The notes under the pieces: generated by a model
What the model was told of the DNA's origin: nothing
Databases searched by the model: none
Seen by the model: only the letters and a program-made list of their open reading frames with translations
Source: Litsea cubeba
Taxonomy: Eukaryota > Streptophyta > Magnoliopsida > Laurales > Lauraceae
Assembly: GCA_012931725.1 (NCBI GenBank)
Contig: CM022948.1
Span: 15,962,135-16,026,134 of the forward strand
Length of the DNA: 64,000 nt
Direction: 5' to 3'
Program-made: the position numbers and the translations under genes
Shown: piece by piece, positions 38,281 through 50,034 of the stretch
Layout of the letters: each line of letters opens with the position of its first letter
Numbering within the stretch: position 1 is the stretch's first letter

Positions 38281-38905
38281 TAATGAAATTTCATTAATGA
38301 GATTTTCAAATAAATTTTAAAAAAATACAAATAAATTTCAAAAAATGCAAATAAATTTCAAAAAAAGCAATAAATTTTAAAAGAATGCAGATAAACTTAA
38401 AAAATCCTAAATAAATTTCAAAAGATCAAATAAATTTCAAAAAATATAAATCAATTTCAAAAGACACAAATAAAATTCAAACGATCTAAATAAAATTAAA
38501 AAAATATAAATAAATTTTAAAAGACACAAATAAATTTCAAAATACGTACATAAAATTAAAAAATGCAAATAAATTTTAAAAAACGTAAATACATTTGCCA
38601 AAACTAAGATAAACCAATTTTCCAAATTTCAGCAAAAATTTGCCAAAAACTTAAGTATTTTTGTCAAAACTCAGTTAAATTTATTTGAAAAAATGCAAAT
38701 AAATTTGAAAAGACACGAATAAATTTTTCAAAAAACTCAGATAAATTTGCAAAAAACACAGAAATATTTTTTCAAAAACTCAGTGATAAACTTGTTAGAA
38801 ACTTAGATATGTTTTCCAAAAACTCAAATAAATTTGACAAAAATCCAAATAGATTTTCGAAAAACTCAAATAAATTTGATAAAAAAACTAAGATAAATTC
38901 ACTTC
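38281..38905 (+). repeat. AT-rich degenerate tandem array, about 20-22 bp unit
   Basis: About 600 bp built from degenerate copies of gcaaataaatttcaaaaa. In the second half the phrase shifts to aaactcagataaatttgcc. The apparent open frame near 38809-39024 (repeated NSNKFDK) comes from this periodicity. Confidence 0.8.
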
Positions 38906-41514
38906 CTCATCGATTCCAGCTAGACCCGAACCAACTTGGAACCAACCCTGTGAACAGAGTCTTCTTCTCTTCCTCGTCAATTCTAGAATCCGGGTCAGGT
39001 CAACCCTACTTATCCCTGACCTAGCAAGGAACCGGGCCTCTTTTTCTCTGTTCTGTAACTAGAACAGTCGATAGACTGTCTTCTCTCTCCCCCGGCCTGT
39101 CCTCTTTCTCGGATGAAGGCGTAGCACTGACGACAATGGAGCGGCAATGGCGATTGCTCCTCTTTCGATCAAAACGCTCTGCAACAAATTTGAACCGGAT
39201 TCTCTATTTCTTCTCTGGGTAAGACGAACCCAAAGAGTCTAGGACTCAATTCTTCGTTCTCCAATAGAGATTGATCTGTGCATGTGACGATAATTTGGGT
39301 CCTCGACAACTCATCGGTCTTCTACCTTCCTTTGTTTCTGTAACAAAGAACGAGAAACACCCGATCGTTTGGCTTTTTTCCTTGGAAACGGTGGGTCTGC
39401 TCTCTCCAACAACGACGAGATGGCAATGGCGGCACAGTCGAACCGGCTGCAGCAAACATGCAGTCTCCACTACCTTCTCCTTCTCCGTCAACAACCACCA
39501 AATCAAGCCTTTTTTTTTCACAAATCATCATAGAACCGAGATGTCCATTCCATTTTTTGCAGCGCCAGATCCGGACTCTCCATTTTTCTCTGTTAGAGAA
39601 CTGCCGCCGCCGTCCTGCTGCTGCTGCATGATCGCCGGACTCGAGGAAAGAGAAAGCAGCAGTTCTCGATTCTGGTTACAAAAACCAGAACAAACGAAGA
39701 AAAGGTTCTGTTACAGAACCTGTAACTTGAAGAAGAAGTAAAGGGCCGTTCAGGTTCGGGTTGAAGAAGAATAAGAAGAAGAGGGAGAATAGAATATTTG
39801 AAATTTGAAATTTCAAAATTTTATGCCTAAACAGTTGAAAGGAAAAATCAGTCATGAAAATATCTGATGTGGCGTATCTAGGGACCTCTCACCGACTATA
39901 GGTCTTAGAGGAAAAGTTGTTGGATTGGAAGCCTTATAAGACCAATCCGAGGGGTTTTTGGCCAATTTACCCTAAAAGAATCCAAACTTTAATTAATTAC
40001 ATATTATATTTTCTTATGGTAAAGCAGTTATCCATGTAAATGCAGATAGCAACACAGCATTCATACTTTAAATATTATCAAATCTTACTTGCTGCTAGGC
40101 AGTCATGGACTCATGATTAGGATAAAAAAGAATTACAACTCCACTTTAAACTGGTAATTTCTAAATCTCACAAATTTAAGTATGGGGAAGATATTTAGTG
40201 ATAAAGATTTAGATCTATTAATTTTGTTGGGTTTATTTATTGTATTCCCAGTTTACCTGAGTAGTCTATTGGACCGGATTCAGAGTCGGTTTCGCCGAAC
40301 CACGTAAAATCCTCGTCTTTCTTTTATATGGCATGATTGTTCGATAGCGGGTGGCATGCATGTGCAGAACAAATTTGACAGGCCCAAATGTTAATACTTA
40401 GCTAAAGCTTTTAATGCTTCACAAATATTTTTATGATGTGATGTTCCGTTGACAAAACCTCTGAATGAAAATATAAAACTATATCCCCTCCCTCCTTTTC
40501 TTTTTTCTTTTTGTCTGTGTCTTGTACATTCCCGTTTTTTTTTTTTTCAAATATATTTCCACTTTTGTTCCTTCTAGGAAAAATCTTAAAACTATAGTAG
40601 ATTATAACAAAAAGAAAATCAAATTATGATTTACATTTAAGTTGTAACTCAAGGTTATTTGAAGGCATGGGCTTTATTTACTTGCAAACTTTTTTCACCT
40701 AAACCAACAAATTACTGGGGGAGATTGTCCTCTGGAGAGATCTTTCCATCTATCCCGTCCCCACCACCACCAAATTACTGAGTTCGCATCTTCTCAACAG
40801 CTTGTCTTATCCCTGTAACTGACTTTCATGAACAAAAAGTTTCAAATTTCCCATCAAATCAGACCCATCATAGACAAAAGTGTTCTATGGGTTCCACCAA
40901 AGCCGTGTCAAACAACAGAACAAGATACTTGTATCTCTCTCTCTCTCTCTCACTGTTTTTGACATTTCTCTCCCTCTTTGATTTTGACAATTAGCTAGAC
41001 AGCATGGTGCTTAGGCTTTATGAGGAAGAGATTTGAAGGGAAAAAACAAAAAAAAACATACCCTCTACCTTGCCTAAATTCTTCACAATTCCATCATAGA
41101 ACATGCACCACTCCCACGGACAAAATCACTCAAGTCTCAACTCTCAAGCTAAGAACGCAGCTGTAGCAATATTATGAAAGAACATTCCATTCTCCAAATA
41201 TTAGTGAGGTCAAGCTGGGCTAAGTGCCATCCAAGGCTTGGCCCAACTTTAGTAACACAGGTCCCATAAAGGCCGTAGGTGCTTGTCCGAAGTCCGGCTA
41301 GCGCGAAACAAGTTAGGCTGGAGCCCACCCATTTAGTTAATTGTCTTAGGTCTATCCTGGCCTTCTATCACTTATACTGGCAAATAAGTCACTAAACTAC
41401 AAGCACTATTTATTCAAACAAGCCTCAGCCAGGCTTCGGGGACTTCTGTGGCTAAATTCAAGTCTCGCCTAAATATTAAATGGGTCCAAATTTTAGATCC
41501 AAGACTGATCCGAT
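38906..41514. other. Intergenic; includes an unassigned GC-richer block at 38.9-39.8 kb
   Basis: From 38906 to about 39760 the sequence is less AT-rich and holds a 156-codon frame (39271-39741, plus) with overlapping minus-strand frames. I see no domain, and codon content looks compositional, so it is not called a gene. The rest, to 41514, is AT-rich with a (CT)n patch at about 40936-40952 and no recognisable feature. Confidence 0.45.
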
Positions 41515-41930
41515 ACTAAAACCTACAGTCCAAAGCAGCCTGGGCCCGCTGGCCTGGCCAATGAGGATCCCTAGTTTCAAGGTATTCTTTCCCAAGCAAG
41601 AAGAAGAATTTTAATTTTTGATGCAGTCCACCCTTGCCCCCATTCGAAACTATTGGGTCAGCAACCAAAAAATTGCCAAAGTGATCAAAGGGGATCATGG
41701 CTACTCAGAGGAGTTTTCTCTGGTGTGGGTCTACTACGGGTAGATACAACCGAGTGGCTTGTGGTACTGTCACCCAACCTCGTTCGAATGGAGGGCTGGG
41801 TTTGAGAGACCTGGAATGGCAAACGAAAGCTGCCCAAACCCACTATGTTTGGAGGTCCCTTTAAAACACAACATCATGGTGGGCAAGGGTCCTATCACTG
41901 TATCATAGAAGCAACTAAATCATTCAACTT
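41515..41930 (+). mobile_element. L1-type LINE remnant (3' part of reverse transcriptase and zinc-binding RVT region)
   Basis: Reading across at least one single-base frameshift (in a run of four G near 41691) gives MQSTLAPIRNYWVSNQKI (41620-41673), then FLWCG, then NGGLGLRDLEWQTKAAQTHY (about 41789-41850) and WWARVL. These are hallmark blocks of plant L1 elements. An in-frame stop follows WRSL. It is a short dead fragment. Confidence 0.65.
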
Positions 41931-42245
41931 TTGAGGATTACAACCTTTGAAAGACAGTGAATCAAGTTTTTGGTAGGGTTTCAGTTTGAAAAGTTACTGC
42001 AAATATAGAGAGATTAAGATAGACTAGCATTCAAAGCCTGTGCGATGCACGGTTTAATTTCATGTATATTGAATGATTATTTAGAATTAATTACTAATTA
42101 ATATGTAGTTACCAAAATTATTCAATGACTTTTCAATTCTTTTAAGAGCATTTTAGCTTTACAAAAGTGTAATTCAATTTTTTAAATGCAAACGACACAG
42201 AGGATGAATGAAGTTAGCATGGCTAAATCCGAGATATGAACATCA

Positions 42246-42422
42246 AGGGGTAGCTTAGTTGGTATAGAACCACGGTTTGCACCCAGAGGTTGTAGGTTCG
42301 AAACTGCACTGCCACACTAGGATGACTACAGGGGAGTTTATCCGGCTTCCCTCTGGGCCCGGAGGGATTAGTCTAGCCCAAAGGGTTGGAAACCCTCGAT
42401 AGCAAAAAGAAAAGAAAAAAAT
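42246..42422 (+). mobile_element. tRNA-derived SINE
   Basis: A Pol III A box (tagcttagttgg, 42251-42262) and B box (ggttcgaaact, 42295-42305) are spaced as in a tRNA. An unrelated body of about 100 bp follows, ending in an A-rich tail (gcaaaaagaaaagaaaaaa). That architecture defines a tRNA-derived SINE. A possible target duplication, atatga, on both sides is weak. The tRNA-like part does not fold as a complete tRNA, so it is not a tRNA gene. Confidence 0.82.
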
Positions 42423-42429
42423 TCAAAAT

Positions 42430-44521
42430 ATGATGAGGGCGCGACGAGTATCAAGGAAATTTTTTTTCTAGAGTTATGTAAATAGTTCTATATACACAAT
42501 ATATTGAGGCATGCATTTTGTCATGACTATTATACGCGGTCCTATTCTATTATTCAATCACATATGCCATAACACCAAATAATTCCACTATTACAGAACT
42601 CCATTCAATGAATTCAACATAAAGGAACAAAGTTAATATGGAGAAGAAAATGTGTGAAGACAACATATGCACAAACAACAGATTAACCTTACACCTCTCA
42701 CCAAGTTAATTTAGCTAAGAAATCTCTAAATTTGAAGTCCTAAAGTTATCTCTCTTTGTTGCCGAACCCGAACCATTAGATAAATTTGCACTTGCATGGA
42801 CAGTAAAAATCATTTAGTAAATTGTTGAACTGAAGTTTGTAATATTCTTAACATATGCATATATAAGGTCTGTTAAGATTAATTTATTTCTAGTACAAGT
42901 TTAAGTAATTAGTAAAATTTACCTTCGTTACCATGTTTCCAACAGATGTTGACGTTGTGTAACAATTTAAGCATAGAAACAGCATTATATGATGTGCAAA
43001 TTCGGTCCGCAAAAATAATAAATAGAAACGCACGTACCTATACAACAGTAAAGACATGAATGTCAGATTCCCTAATACCAAATTAAAACCACATCTTATT
43101 TATGATTTATTCTCCTTGTATAAACATAGAAATAATATAAGGGCATGAGCAGAGGAGTTTGTATGGAAGCTTAGGTAGCGTTTGCTTTGCTGTGATGAAG
43201 GTCGGAATGGAATGGTCATTCCAACGGAATGGTCATTACATCGTTTGGTTTGCCAAAAAAGTAAAACCACATCTTATTTAGTAGCCAGATTCAAATTGGG
43301 TCAATGCTTGACCGATCAAAACCTTGGTGTGATCTACCCTGTCCCAATTCAAGTTTGGGTCCACTTATGTCTAAAGTATAACTGTATAAGGCAAAAAAGA
43401 AGTAGCTGTTGAAATTTAAAAGCTCAACTCTCCCCCTATTCATACGGTTGGCTAGTGTGCCCTATATGAAGTATATCCATAGTTTCTCTCCTCTCATATC
43501 TGTTGGGATATTTTACAATTATTACAACCCTGTACAATGTTTCTTCCCCGGATCCCAATACAAACGATAGCACCAATGATCATTGCTAATTTTAATGACT
43601 GAGATCTTGTGATAGGTCCACTCTTAATGTTGTCACCAAGGCTATCGATCGATACGACGGTCAAATTTAGCATGACACCACACAATTTAGAGGGCGTCAT
43701 GATGATATATTATTATATTTTGTACACTATATCAATTCATAGACCATTAAAAAATTAGTCAAAGTCTGTAACAATCATTTCTCAACTTTGAAGGAAAAAT
43801 TGAATCTCAAAGATCTAGCTATTTACTTGCTTTTTATACTGATTGAAATGAGAGATCGCAAGCAAGACCAAACATTTGAGATTAAGAGAGGGCACTCAAT
43901 ATTAAAAATGGGGAGAAAGAATCAAGAGAGAGGGAAAGAGAGAGAGAAGAAGAAGAAGAAGAGAAGGTTAAGAAAGGAGAAGAGAAGGTTAAGAAAGGAG
44001 AGAGGCATAAAGAGGAGGTTAGATGGAGAGAAAGGAAAGACACAAACGTTCAATGAGTCATTTCAAGATGAGTTAGTTTTTTTTTTCTTTTTTCTTTTTA
44101 AATTAAAATTTGAGATGATTTGTTAGGGTCCCACTTCCAACTGTTGATGTGGCTAGTTGTGGATTGATTAAGACTCAAAAAATCTAAAAAATGGGTCTCA
44201 ACTGCACCAACTGTTTTATACCTTTCAGTTGATCGGATGATAAAACATTGATTGGATGATGAATCGAGATACATTGATTGATTTTGTTTGTGGTGTATTG
44301 ATCATGGATGTTGTATGTTGATACGGAAGAACAAGGGTAAATGGTTGACGGTTCGGAAAGCTTTAATGGATTGTGAACGATATTTTAGAAGGTAAATGAT
44401 CGGGCGAGAACAGTTCTCACCCGACTTGTGAGAAGTTATAGCTGGACCGTCGGATCGTGATTGATATATAGGGCGTCCAAAAGGGGGGAAAAACCCTCCA
44501 AAAACATATCAAAGTCCCGCT
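42430..44521. other. Intergenic sequence
   Basis: AT-rich with no recognised gene. A purine-only stretch of GAGA/GAAGAA type fills about 43900-44040 and produces a spurious Lys/Glu/Arg-rich frame. The last five bases before the next element (44522-44526, TCATT) are its target duplication. Confidence 0.45.
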
Positions 44522-45773
44522 TCATTTGTGAGACCCCACCCCTGGTGGGCCCTCAATGTGAATTTGAATACTATATATTAGCCTAAGTATTTTAATTATA
44601 CTAATTATGGGGCTTAGTGAGGGTAGTTATGTATTTTTCTAAGATTAGTTTAGTGGTGTAATTAGTATAGTCAATAGGGTGTCTTTTGCTATTTTTAGAG
44701 TTAGTTAGTTTGTTAGAGGCCCTAGCCAGAAATTTGTATTTACTATAGGGGGTTTGCACCAAAGAATCTTCTAGAAGCCCCACCTAAAGACTAAACTACC
44801 CATGACCCTAACCCTAATCCTATTCTAGCCCCAAGGGTATTTTTTGTCCCTAACCCAAAAACCCAACCTATATAAACTAAACCCTCCCCTGCCCCAAGCA
44901 ACTACTGTTCATCTCCTTTTCTCTCTCAAGTTCCAATCTATTTTCTCTCTTTCCTTCTACCTTCAATAGATCAAGGCAAGTGCTCTGTGCTAGTAATTTA
45001 GAATGCATGATTTATCTTCCTTTTGATTTGCAATTCCAATTCCAATTGCTGTATATACATGTTAGATCTACATTGAGCTTGTCTTTGGTTTTTGGTCGGT
45101 TGATGATGGATGGATGGAAGTGTTTGATGTTTTTATGTATGGTAAATGGTGTGGAATGGAGGAGGTTTGCTGGACAATGGGTTGAGAAGGACAATTCCAG
45201 AGGAGGGGTGTTCTGTATCAGGTTTCCGAAGAGGAAACAGTGGAAAACCCACTTTGTTGCGTGGAGACCGGGACCCAGGTGGGCCACCCGATGGTAAATC
45301 CGAACCGTGGATCTGATAAAGGACGCACCGGCGACCCTAAAGGGGCTGGTCCCATGGTGTGTGGACATCTCCTTGCCCTTAATCCAGTAGCTGATCAGAG
45401 TAGGAATCGTTTTTAAAAGTAAAACCCAGTTTGGCTTGAACTGTTGCGGGACCCACATATTGATCTGATCACAGATCTAGACCACCCATCAGACCTGATA
45501 TGGTGGGGCGACCTTGGGGGTAGTATCTGATAAAAAATTGATCAAGGACAGAGGGGCCACGATCTAAGTGTGTTGGCAAGGGAAAAACCCAATTCGTGGC
45601 AAGGATTTATTCCGTTTTTGGGATACTGTGGGGCCCAGGTGGGCCACCTTGGAAATCAGGACCCCACATCTGATAGAGGGGCCCTGGGCGACCATAGTGG
45701 TGTGGCCTGATCGAAGTTTGATCAGTGCGGGGGCCACCATCCTTGGCTGTGGTGAAGCCTGGGCGTTATGTGT

Positions 45774-45807
45774 GTTCTGTAACAGAACATAGGTTCTGTT
45801 ACAGAAC
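45774..45807. repeat. Paired palindromes GTTCTGTWACAGAAC in LTR copy 2
   Basis: GTTCTGTAACAGAAC (45774-45788) and GTTCTGTTACAGAAC (45793-45807) are each near-perfect palindromes and are reverse complements of one another, four bases apart. Copy 3 has the pair at 56216-56230 and 56234-56248. Confidence 0.85.
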
Positions 45808-47849
45808 ACGTTCTGTGTCAAGGAAAGAGATGATGGCCTTGGGTGGTCCGAGGGTGCATGGGAAAAAGGGGAAATTGAGGGAGTATGGGAAAGTGTAGTC
45901 CAGTGGATGTGTGGGGCCCAGTGGGTCCCTGATTTCAGATCTGGTCCAGACATGGGATCAGGGACTACTTAATAATTTGGTGATGAAGACTGATCTGGTA
46001 CTGGGACCCGTGGGGCCCACTAATCTATTAACCCATTAGTTTTTAATTAATTAAATTAAACCTATAGTTTCTAATGGAACCAAATGAGACCCTTTGACCT
46101 AGTGACTTGGGACCATATGATTAGGATTTATTTTAATTAGGGATTTAATATATTAATAGGGGATTAATTATGAGACCCACTTAGTCTTTAATGAACCTAA
46201 TTAGAGGTGGGACCCTTAAGATTATACCTTTTGGGAATCACATTAGATTTTAGAATTAAATTAAGCCCTGAGTGTTTTATTAGACCCAATTAGAATTCTT
46301 GTGGAATTCTCCTCAGACCCGGAGTTCAGTATGCGTGGTTGACTGAACTTAGTTGACTGGCCGAGCTCAGTGAATTGACCGAGCTCAGAGCCAGAAGACC
46401 GAGATCAGGTGACTAAGATCAGAATTTACACCAAAAGAAATTAGAACTTGGGACATCCCCTTAGCCAGGACTTTCAGTGAGCACGACCAACTACCCGGGC
46501 CAGGGGGTTAGCCGAACTCACAGGAACTTCTGGGTATTCAGGCATTGCCTGCAGGGTGTTTGCTCCTCTGATCCCAGTGTGCCGAGCTGACCGCCCAGGC
46601 CAGGAAGTCGGCTGAGCACACTGTGTACAGTGACACTTCCCAGATTCTAATTTCTATTGTTGTGATCATATGTGGGGCCCATTGACCATCCAAATAGACT
46701 TCCATCACTGTGCCAACCACTAGTCGATGGTGTGGCTCAACCTTGACTCGTGGGGGTCCACTAATTAAGGTTCAGGTTATGTAATCTAAGATGATTCGAG
46801 CTTTATACGTTACTAGTGATGCACATAACTTCTGAGCACCAAAACACAGTATTCCTTAGCATCTGTGGTTTCACTTAAAGATCGAATTACCTGAGATAGA
46901 CCTGAATCTGAAGTGGGTCATTTACTTAGGTTGGACTGTTGATATCTCCCATTGATCCTTGTACTTGGAGATTCATCTCCCTCATATTATTACTGTCACT
47001 CTATTGTCCTTATTATTGCTTATACCTGTTAATTAAATGGAAAATGGAGGACCCGAACCTAGGACTACTTAGAGGTGACCCGGTAATATGATTGGGTGAA
47101 TATTGACCCGTGTCTGTGGCTAGGCGGGCCTTTTTATGGCCTAAGTTTGGATGCGAATTACCCTAGACTGGAGAGGTTAGATTGTATGGGCTTGTGACCC
47201 ATTATAGATGTAAATGGATCATATGTTATTGAACATGAACTTGTATATCATACGGACTGTTATAGACCATGCCATATATTTGGTGGGCCTTGGTATGGAT
47301 CCATTGACTGGACTTGGACCTGAATTATGATCCATGGATACTTGGACCTCTTAGGGACTTTGTTAGGACCTTGTTCACGCAAGGCAAAGCCTAGACAGAC
47401 ACAGACCCTTATTGTTTCATGAGTCGGCATAGACATTCACTCAGTTGATCTAAGCTCAGCCAGTTGGACTGATCATCACTGGTAGGAGCTATTGAGAGTA
47501 TTGTGTGGCTATCATGATGAGCATTGTTGGAGACGGACGGTGTGATACCGAGTCCGGTCTCAGTGTGTGTTGATGGATGATGTTATTTGCGGGGCTAGAT
47601 AATCCCCAGCACTGTGAGATCTTCCCCGCCGCGACTGTGTTCAGTATGGGAGGGCCGCGGCATAATATCCCGCGGTATCCAGCTCGTGTGAGTGTGCCAT
47701 TTTGTGTAGGTTTATTATATTATGTTTATCGTGATTCTGTTTGTTTATCTTGCTCAACTGCCTAGAATCTGTACCATTGCTATTCTCTTAACTTTATTAC
47801 TGTCTCTACTCATTTGATGCATACATTCTATATTATTAGCATACTGTGA

Positions 47850-48023
47850 CTTGCCAGATCTTTAGATCTGATCCACTCTTGGTGCTTAGGCCTTGACCCC
47901 GAGTACGAGGGCGATGCGTTCGCACTCGTTGATGTGCCCGTAGCAGGCGACTACGGATGGGGACCGGCCGACCATGAGGTCGAGCCGGAGGGTGGAGATG
48001 CGACACCAGCTGCAGGGGTTTGA
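47850..48023 (+). other. Conserved 57-codon reading frame in LTR copy 2 (unproven coding)
   Basis: Same position and phase as the frame at 10357-10524. It opens after TGA and stops at TGA 48021-48023. The GDYGWG and DHEVEP core is retained, with several synonymous differences and no frame-breaking indels. Confidence 0.4.
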
Positions 48024-48374
48024 GTGTTTCTTTTGTCTGGGTTTTTGAGAGATATTTGTTGTGAGTCGGGTAGTGGTAAAAATATGTAATTAAACTTTGA
48101 TTGTTATCGCTATACATTTAGGCTGGACTTCAGCCCATCTACATTTGACATATATACGATGATACCTTATGCTTCCGCTATCTCTGTATTGCTTCCGCTT
48201 ATATTACGCTTCCGCAATATTAACTGTTGTTACAATATTGTTCAAAAAGTTTTAAATTGGACCTCACTGCGGACCTACGATCTTGGAAGTTCTCGGATTT
48301 TCCGGAAAGTAGCGCGCCAATTTCGGGTACTTTGACGGTTTTCTCGGTATCCGGAATTGGGGCGTTACATCATT

Positions 48375-49663
48375 CTTTTTAGTGACGGCGAGAAAGGAAG
48401 GAAAAGAGGAAAAATCCTTCCCAGACGCTCCATCTTCCTCTTCTCGTTTCTTCTTCGACAAAAACGGGGGGAAATGTACACATCGCTTGAATCGCTCTTC
48501 TCCGTCTCCTCCGGTCGTCTTTGACGCCTCAAACTTGTTTCGCCTCAAATCTGCTCCATCTTCTTCTTCTCCTTTCTTCTTTGACGGTCGTATTCTTCCC
48601 TCTTAAATCTGCTCCGTTGCGACCCTAATTCCTTTAGCCCAAACCCCAAATCTTGCCTCCCCATTTCACAATCTTCATCACCCATAATACATAATACAGA
48701 GACCTTAAATCCCATCATTGAAATCTTGGTTTTCAACACCTGACCTTAAATCCCATGGCTGAATGCACCTGAACCGTCCTTAAATCTTGATGACCCCAAC
48801 CCTATATTGCATGTTTTCGAAATCTTGTTTCTGAAATTTACTTTTTTTTTCTTTTATTAATATAATATTTTTTTAATAATTATAGTCAATGACCTTACTA
48901 CACGTTCTTGGTTCATCCCAAAAATTTCCTTTCTAGATCTTGTTATCTTGTTTCTATTTTTTCTTCTCAACTGATTTTCTAGATCTTATTTTTTCTCACT
49001 CTGTTGCTTTGGTTAAACTGGCATGCTCAATCATCTTTTCTTCCCTGCAAATCCTGGATCTCAGCTTTCTTTTGCAAGTTTATAGAGATACCCCTCACAA
49101 GTGGTAATAGGGATAAAAATTCTTTTGAATTATACTCAACTCTCTATCCTTATCATCTCTCCATTTAAATTTAAATTGAGAGCTTATCACCTAGTAAGCC
49201 AAAAGGCTATATATAGATATGGGAGAGAGTACCTCAACATATCATCTCAACACTCATATCCAGTAATAAGTTAGAAAAAGAGAGAGACCATTTGGGAAGA
49301 TTTTTTTTCCATCTTCCTTCCACTAGATCTAACCCGTCCATCATCATCTTTTACATCTAGGGTGTCCATTCTTGTCCTTAGATCGTGAAGAGTGAATCAT
49401 ACATGATTGATCTCTCATAGACAGTCACATATCTCTACATCTAATGCTTGATCCAAGCTGACACAATAGCGACCAACCCTAATCAGATTCATCCTTTTGT
49501 AGTGGCTAAAGCCTTCACTTGCTAAGCTAAATTTCTCTAGATTCACAACTTTCCACACGAACCTCCCAGCAGCCACATTTGATACATATGTTTCAGAATG
49601 TAAGGATCCATAGAAGTCTTCGATCAATCCATCTCCAAACAACACAACCCACCCACCCTAGCG
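48375..49663. other. Right flank of solo LTR copy 2; no gene seen
   Basis: The sequence before the insertion (..gcttcatt) continues here as ctttttagtgacggcgag. It is C/T-rich to about 48650, then AT-rich. A 76-codon minus frame at 49645-49415 has no recognisable motif. Confidence 0.4.

Positions 49664-49694
<31 letters not shown>
49664..49694 (+). repeat. Poly-C run (31 C)
   Basis: Uninterrupted C31, with a second C14 run at 49748-49761. Between them is a duplicate of the first 50 bp of the adjacent MITE. Possibly a slippage or assembly artefact. Confidence 0.9.
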
Positions 49695-49696
<2 letters not shown>

Positions 49697-49765
49697 GCCT
49701 ATTTGTTCGTGGGGTAGAGTAAAATGAAATAAAGTTGAATGTCAAATCCCCCCCCCCCCCCAACA

Positions 49766-50034
49766 GGCCTATTTGTTCGTAGGGTAGAGTAAAATGAAAT
49801 AAAGTAGAATGTCAAATCAAGAAAAAAAATAAAGGGAAGCAATCAATTGGTTGTACAAGCACAACATGACAGAAAGGTGCTCTTAAAAGACATAAAATGA
49901 CAAATAAGGTAGTCATAAAAAGCACAAAATGACAATAAAAGTTACTTTTACTCCAACTCTCTCTAGTTTCTTTTCTTCTTGACTTCACACTCAATTTCAT
50001 TTTATTTACCCCACTCTACAAATAAAACAAGCCC
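49766..50034. mobile_element. MITE with TIRs GGCCTATTTGTT..TAGAGTRGGGTAAA, termini duplicated nearby
   Basis: The left end (aggcctatttgttcgtaggg) and right end (tttaccccactctacaaata, then aaacaagccc) are inverted repeats of about 35 bp around a 200-bp non-coding core. The left end is repeated at 49695-49747 and the right end at about 50069-50087, each next to the element. GGGCCTATTTG-type ends suggest a PIF/Harbinger-like MITE, but the target duplication is obscured by the C run. Confidence 0.65.

Larger units (their letters stand above)
44527..48369 (+). mobile_element. Solo LTR, copy 2 of the giant LTR family (3,843 bp)
   Basis: It begins TGTGAGACCCC, ends GGCGTTACA, and is flanked by the perfect 5-bp duplication TCATT at 44522-44526 and 48370-48374. 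The TATA box at 44869-44876 is 342 bp from the start. The middle (about 45000-46330) matches copy 3, not copy 1. From about 46440 to the end it closely matches copy 1. The GCCGAGCTC minisatellite is reduced to about three to four units. No gag, pol or second LTR adjoins, so it is a solo LTR. The short 5-bp repeats are still identical, which suggests modest age. Confidence 0.9.

Noticed and set aside
39271..39741. 156-codon open frame
   Set aside because: No recognisable domain, an overlapping long frame on the other strand, and no splice or promoter context; more likely compositional.
42246..42310. A tRNA gene
   Set aside because: A and B boxes are present, but the acceptor stem and overall cloverleaf are not, and an unrelated body with an A-rich tail follows, as in a SINE.
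43788..44126. 112-codon Lys/Glu/Arg-rich frame
   Set aside because: Product of a purine-only GAGA/GAAGAA tract.
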